From: JAJYQH01 sp036261615
Lineage (GTDB): Bacteria > Actinomycetota > Actinomycetes > Propionibacteriales > Propionibacteriaceae
DNA length: 64,000 nucleotides
Assembly (NCBI GenBank): GCA_036261615.1
Contig: DATAKK010000007.1
Coordinates: 1-64,000, forward strand
Direction of reading: 5' to 3'
The translations under genes were made by a program, and so were the position numbers. A model generated the notes under the pieces. That model was not told the DNA's origin. It saw nothing but the letters and a program-made list of their open reading frames with translations, and searched no databases. The number at the start of each line of letters is the position of its first letter. Positions within the stretch are counted from its first letter, which is position 1. Below are positions 61,401-64,000 of the stretch, in pieces.

Positions 61401-62402
61401 TCACCCCTGCCGGGGGATGCCGGACGCCAGCAGGTCGGGGGTCACCTCGGTGGCGAGGAACCGCTCCCGGTCGCGCGCCAGGGACCAGAGCTCCGCCGCG
61501 GGCGGCAGTGCGGGGAGGTCGACGGAGTCCTGCAGGGTGAGGGCCGCCATGACGTGCCCGAGCCGCAGGCACACGGCGCTCGACTCGCCCTGCGACAGCC
61601 CCGCGAGGAACCCGGCCGCGAAGGCGTCCCCGGCGCCCACCGCCTCCACCACGGTGGCACGCATCGAGGGCTCGAAGGTGGTGCCGTGGGGTCCGAAGTG
61701 CGTGGCCCCCCGAGCGCCGTCCTTGACGACGAGGTGGGCCGGCCGGTCGACGAGTGCCCGCACCCGCTCGGGCGTGCCGGCTCCCCAGAGCGTCTCCGCC
61801 TCGTCCTGGCCGACGAGCACGAGGTCGGCCGCTTGCGCGGCCTCGGCCAGGGGGCGGGCGGCGTCCGCCGCGGTCCACAGGCCCGGCCGGTAGTTGACGT
61901 CGAAGCTCACCAGCGCCGGGCCGAGGGGGCGCTCGCGGATCACCCGGCCGACGGTCGCGGCCAGGGTGGGCGGCACGCCCAGCGAGACGCCGGTGACGTG
62001 CACGATGCCGACGTTGCCGGCCGGCAGTCGCGCGACGTCGGCGGCGGAGAGGTGGGCTGCCGCCGAGCCGGCACGGTAGTAGTAGACGCGGGTCCCGCCG
62101 TGTTCCCGGTGCTTGAAGAACACCCCCGTGGGGTGGTCGGGGTCGCGGAGCACCGCGCCGGCGTCCACCCCCCGGTCGGCCACGAACCGGACCAGCCGCT
62201 CGCCGAACGGGTCGGCGCCGACGCGGGAGAACCATACGGAGTCGACGCCGAGATGGGCCAGCCCGCAGGCGACGTTGCTCTCGGCGCCGGCGACCGACGC
62301 GAGGAAGCGTTCGTCGTGCTCCAGCGACCCCTCCTCTGGGACGAACAGGATCATCGACTCGCCGATGCACACCACCGACCCTGCGGACGCCGGCTCGCTC
62401 AC
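61401..62402 (-). CDS. PfkB family carbohydrate kinase (2-keto-3-deoxygluconate kinase-like)
   Basis: The 333-residue kinase has CIGESMILF at the start, GAESNVACGLAHLG (substrate site, first PfkB signature), YYYRAGSAAAHL near 107-118, FDVNYRPGLW at 167-176 and the catalytic anion-hole motif GAGDA with D259. The VYYYR and NYRPGLW elements resemble KDG or fructose kinases. It phosphorylates a sugar or sugar acid in the cytoplasm. The GTG start has GGAGGG just upstream. It is divergent from the GH120 gene, so a shared pentose or uronate context is possible. Confidence 0.85.
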   Translation of the reverse strand: MSEPASAGSVVCIGESMILFVPEEGSLEHDERFLASVAGAESNVACGLAHLGVDSVWFSRVGADPFGERLVRFVADRGVDAGAVLRDPDHPTGVFFKHREHGGTRVYYYRAGSAAAHLSAADVARLPAGNVGIVHVTGVSLGVPPTLAATVGRVIRERPLGPALVSFDVNYRPGLWTAADAARPLAEAAQAADLVLVGQDEAETLWGAGTPERVRALVDRPAHLVVKDGARGATHFGPHGTTFEPSMRATVVEAVGAGDAFAAGFLAGLSQGESSAVCLRLGHVMAALTLQDSVDLPALPPAAELWSLARDRERFLATEVTPDLLASGIPRQG

Positions 62403-62756
62403 TGACCCTCCTTCGACGGGCGCTGTGTCCCCACGGCCCGCGGGGACGCCCCATTGTCCACCCGGTCGGGCAGATCACCCGGCCGTTGCTGGTCGGGGTA
62501 CTGGCCACTTCGGATTCGTCATCGACGGGTAACCGGACAGCGTTCGGTTATGGAGCCGCTGTCCTGTTGTCGCCCACCCGGGACGGCCTCACGATCGGCG
62601 GGCGCACGGGCCTCCGGACGCCGCCACCGCCGGGAGGCGCCCGGTCGCCCGCGGATCCGGAGGGCGCCCGCGTCCGTGGACCCGTTGTCCCACCCCGACC
62701 ACATTGATAGCGTCGACGTACTAAATCCAGCGTCCCCAAGGGTGAGGAGAACGCGC
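62403..62756. other. Intergenic region between divergent pfkB-type kinase and GH120 genes
   Basis: This 354-base stretch holds no convincing gene. It contains GC-rich spacer and, at 62704-62726, TTGATA followed by GTCGAC and TACTAAAT. This could be part of a promoter or an imperfect palindromic operator centred on GTCGAC. GAGGAG at the 3' end is the ribosome binding site of the GH120 gene. It is the likely control region for both flanking genes. Confidence 0.5.
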
Positions 62757-64000
62757 ATGCCCGTCCATCACGTCGCGGTGACCGGGTCCGACCGGTCGTC
62801 GGGTTCCGAGAGCAGTCCGTTCCGCACCATCAACCACGCCGCCCAGGTCGCCGTCGCCGGCGACACCGTCGTCGTGCACGCCGGCGAGTACCGCGAGTGG
62901 GTGCGCCCCCGGTACGGCGGCCTGAGCGACGCCCGCCGCATCGTCTACACCGCGGCCGAGGGCGAGCGGGTCGTCGTCAAGGGCTCCGAGCGGATCACCG
63001 GGTGGGAGCGCGAGGACGGGGACGTGTGGCGGGTCGTCCTGCCGAACGCGCTGTTCGGCGACTGGAACCCCTACGCCCTGGAGGTGGAGGGCGACTGGGT
63101 CGTGCGCCCGGTCGCACCCGCCCGCCCGCGGCACCTCGGCGACGTCTACCTCAACGGCCGCAGCTTCTACGAGGCGGACGGGCGCGACGAGCTCAGCGCG
63201 CCGGAGCGCCGGGAGACCGTGGTGGACGACCGCAGTGGCCAGACCTGGCCGGTGCGCGACCCCGAGTGGACCCGCCACGTCTGGTACGCCGAGGTGGGCG
63301 CCGACACGACGACCATCTGGGCGAACTTCCAGGGGGCCGACCCGAACGCCGAGCTCGTCGAGATCAACGTCCGGCGCTCGGTGTTCTACCCGGTCGTCAA
63401 CCACCTCGACTACATCACCGTGCGGGGCTTCGAACTGTGCCACGCCGCGACCCCCTGGGCGCCGCCCACCGCCGACCAGCCGGGGCTCATCGGCCCCAAC
63501 TGGGCCAAGGGCTGGGTGATCGAGGACAACCTCATCCACGACGCCAAGTGCTCGGCGGTCTCGCTCGGCAAGGAGGCCACGACCGGCGACAACTTCTACA
63601 CCCGCCGCCGCGACAAGCCCGGCTACCAGTACCAGCTGGAGGCCGTCTTCACCGCTCGCCGGCTCGGCTGGAGCAGGGAGCGGATCGGGTCGCACGTCGT
63701 GCGCAACAACGTGATCTTCGACTGCGGTCAGAACGGCATCGTCGGCCACCTCGGCTGCGTCTTCAGCACCATCAGCGACAACGAGATTCACGACATCGCC
63801 ACCAAGCGCGAGTTCTACGGCCACGAGATCGGCGGCATCAAGCTGCACGCGGCGATCGACGTGCAGATCGTGCACAACCACATCCACGACTGCGCGCTCG
63901 GCATCTGGAGCGACTGGCAGACGCAGGGCACCCGCTTCACCCGCAACGTGCTCCACGACAACGCGCGCGACCTCTACGTCGAGGTGTCGCACGGTCCCTA
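62757..64000 (+). CDS. GH120 beta-xylosidase (3' end cut by window)
   Basis: 414 codons are present and the frame is open at the window edge. The N-terminus HHVAVTGSDRSSGSESSPF is a DUF1565-like start of a right-handed beta-helix, followed by VVVHAGEYREWVRPRYGGLSD, HAATPWAPPTADQPGLIGPNW and NFYTRRRDKPGYQYQLEAVF. These match the Thermoanaerobacterium GH120 beta-xylosidase family as I recall it. The expected nucleophile is D386 (GIWSDWQTQGTR) and the acid/base E409 (LYVEVSHGP), 23 residues apart as in that enzyme. There is no signal peptide, so it is intracellular and would hydrolyse imported xylo-oligosaccharides. GAGGAG lies seven bases before the ATG. Confidence 0.9.
   Translation, partial: MPVHHVAVTGSDRSSGSESSPFRTINHAAQVAVAGDTVVVHAGEYREWVRPRYGGLSDARRIVYTAAEGERVVVKGSERITGWEREDGDVWRVVLPNALFGDWNPYALEVEGDWVVRPVAPARPRHLGDVYLNGRSFYEADGRDELSAPERRETVVDDRSGQTWPVRDPEWTRHVWYAEVGADTTTIWANFQGADPNAELVEINVRRSVFYPVVNHLDYITVRGFELCHAATPWAPPTADQPGLIGPNWAKGWVIEDNLIHDAKCSAVSLGKEATTGDNFYTRRRDKPGYQYQLEAVFTARRLGWSRERIGSHVVRNNVIFDCGQNGIVGHLGCVFSTISDNEIHDIATKREFYGHEIGGIKLHAAIDVQIVHNHIHDCALGIWSDWQTQGTRFTRNVLHDNARDLYVEVSHGP

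Overview
The window is a continuous piece of a high-GC actinobacterial chromosome. The strongest lineage clue is a complete biotin-dependent methylmalonyl-CoA transcarboxylase locus (5S, 12S, a small ORF, 1.3S; 13753-17536), the hallmark of the propionic fermentation of Propionibacteriaceae. Supporting signs are SenX3/RegX3/PhoU, CarD, a DUF3263 protein, a DUF4032 protein, GlnR-like boxes, GTG starts and many promoters placed so that transcription would begin at the start codon (leaderless mRNAs). No prophage, insertion sequence, CRISPR array or rRNA was seen. Gene content is mostly core metabolism.

Layout. 1-3802: end of holB, DoxX protein, PSP1/RicT protein, secreted TAP-type peptidase, tRNA-Thr(CGT). 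3936-7888: flavin reductase, DUF885 protein, flavin amine oxidase. 7910-11028: ammonium module amt2-glnB plus amt1, each amt preceded by a matching GlnR-like operator. 11152-13623: zinc-ribbon membrane protein, SixA-type phosphatase, TRM11-like methyltransferase. 13753-17536: transcarboxylase. 17612-22641: drug-efflux MFS, lactonase, acetyl-CoA synthetase, SDR. 22814-28221: gpmA, phoU, senX3-regX3, lipoprotein, carD, ispF. 28338-35431: GNAT, glyA, rlmB, cysS, DUF4032, metB. 35681-41839: orphan MalK/MsiK-type ATPase, sdaA, ugd, tdh-kbl. 41873-49010: S51 peptidase, hsp20 with a HAIR element, DedA-like protein, macro domain, DUF2252, an IspD/TarI-like cytidylyltransferase, a TagGH-like polysaccharide exporter and tRNA-Thr(TGT). 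49084-57013: manA, an oxidoreductase, DUF3263, a HExxH protein coupled to coaBC, an NRDE protein, family-5 uracil-DNA glycosylase and groEL with two CIRCE elements. 57136-64000: DedA protein, an ABC exporter (ATPase plus two permeases), cutC, a PfkB sugar kinase and a GH120 beta-xylosidase cut by the window end.

How genes work together. Transcarboxylase, L-serine ammonia-lyase, threonine dehydrogenase/KBL, SHMT and acetyl-CoA synthetase centre on pyruvate, acetyl-CoA, propionyl-CoA and one-carbon flow. GlnR/GlnB/Amt and SenX3/RegX3/PhoU are the nitrogen and phosphate circuits. CIRCE and HAIR mark two separate heat-shock regulons.

The structure least explained by genes is two families of dispersed intergenic palindromes. 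Family A has three copies (22667, 44202, 61313). Family B has four copies (4470, 28238, 35516, 51733), each built of two forward and two inverted short half-sites, and two of its copies differ by a coordinated change of the half-site core. Other points of interest are an Amt paralogue with Glu in place of the first twin-His residue, an OadG-tail-like small protein inside the transcarboxylase operon, a SenX3 without membrane segments, and an IspD-like gene sitting beside a teichoic-type exporter while carD and ispF lie together without ispD.
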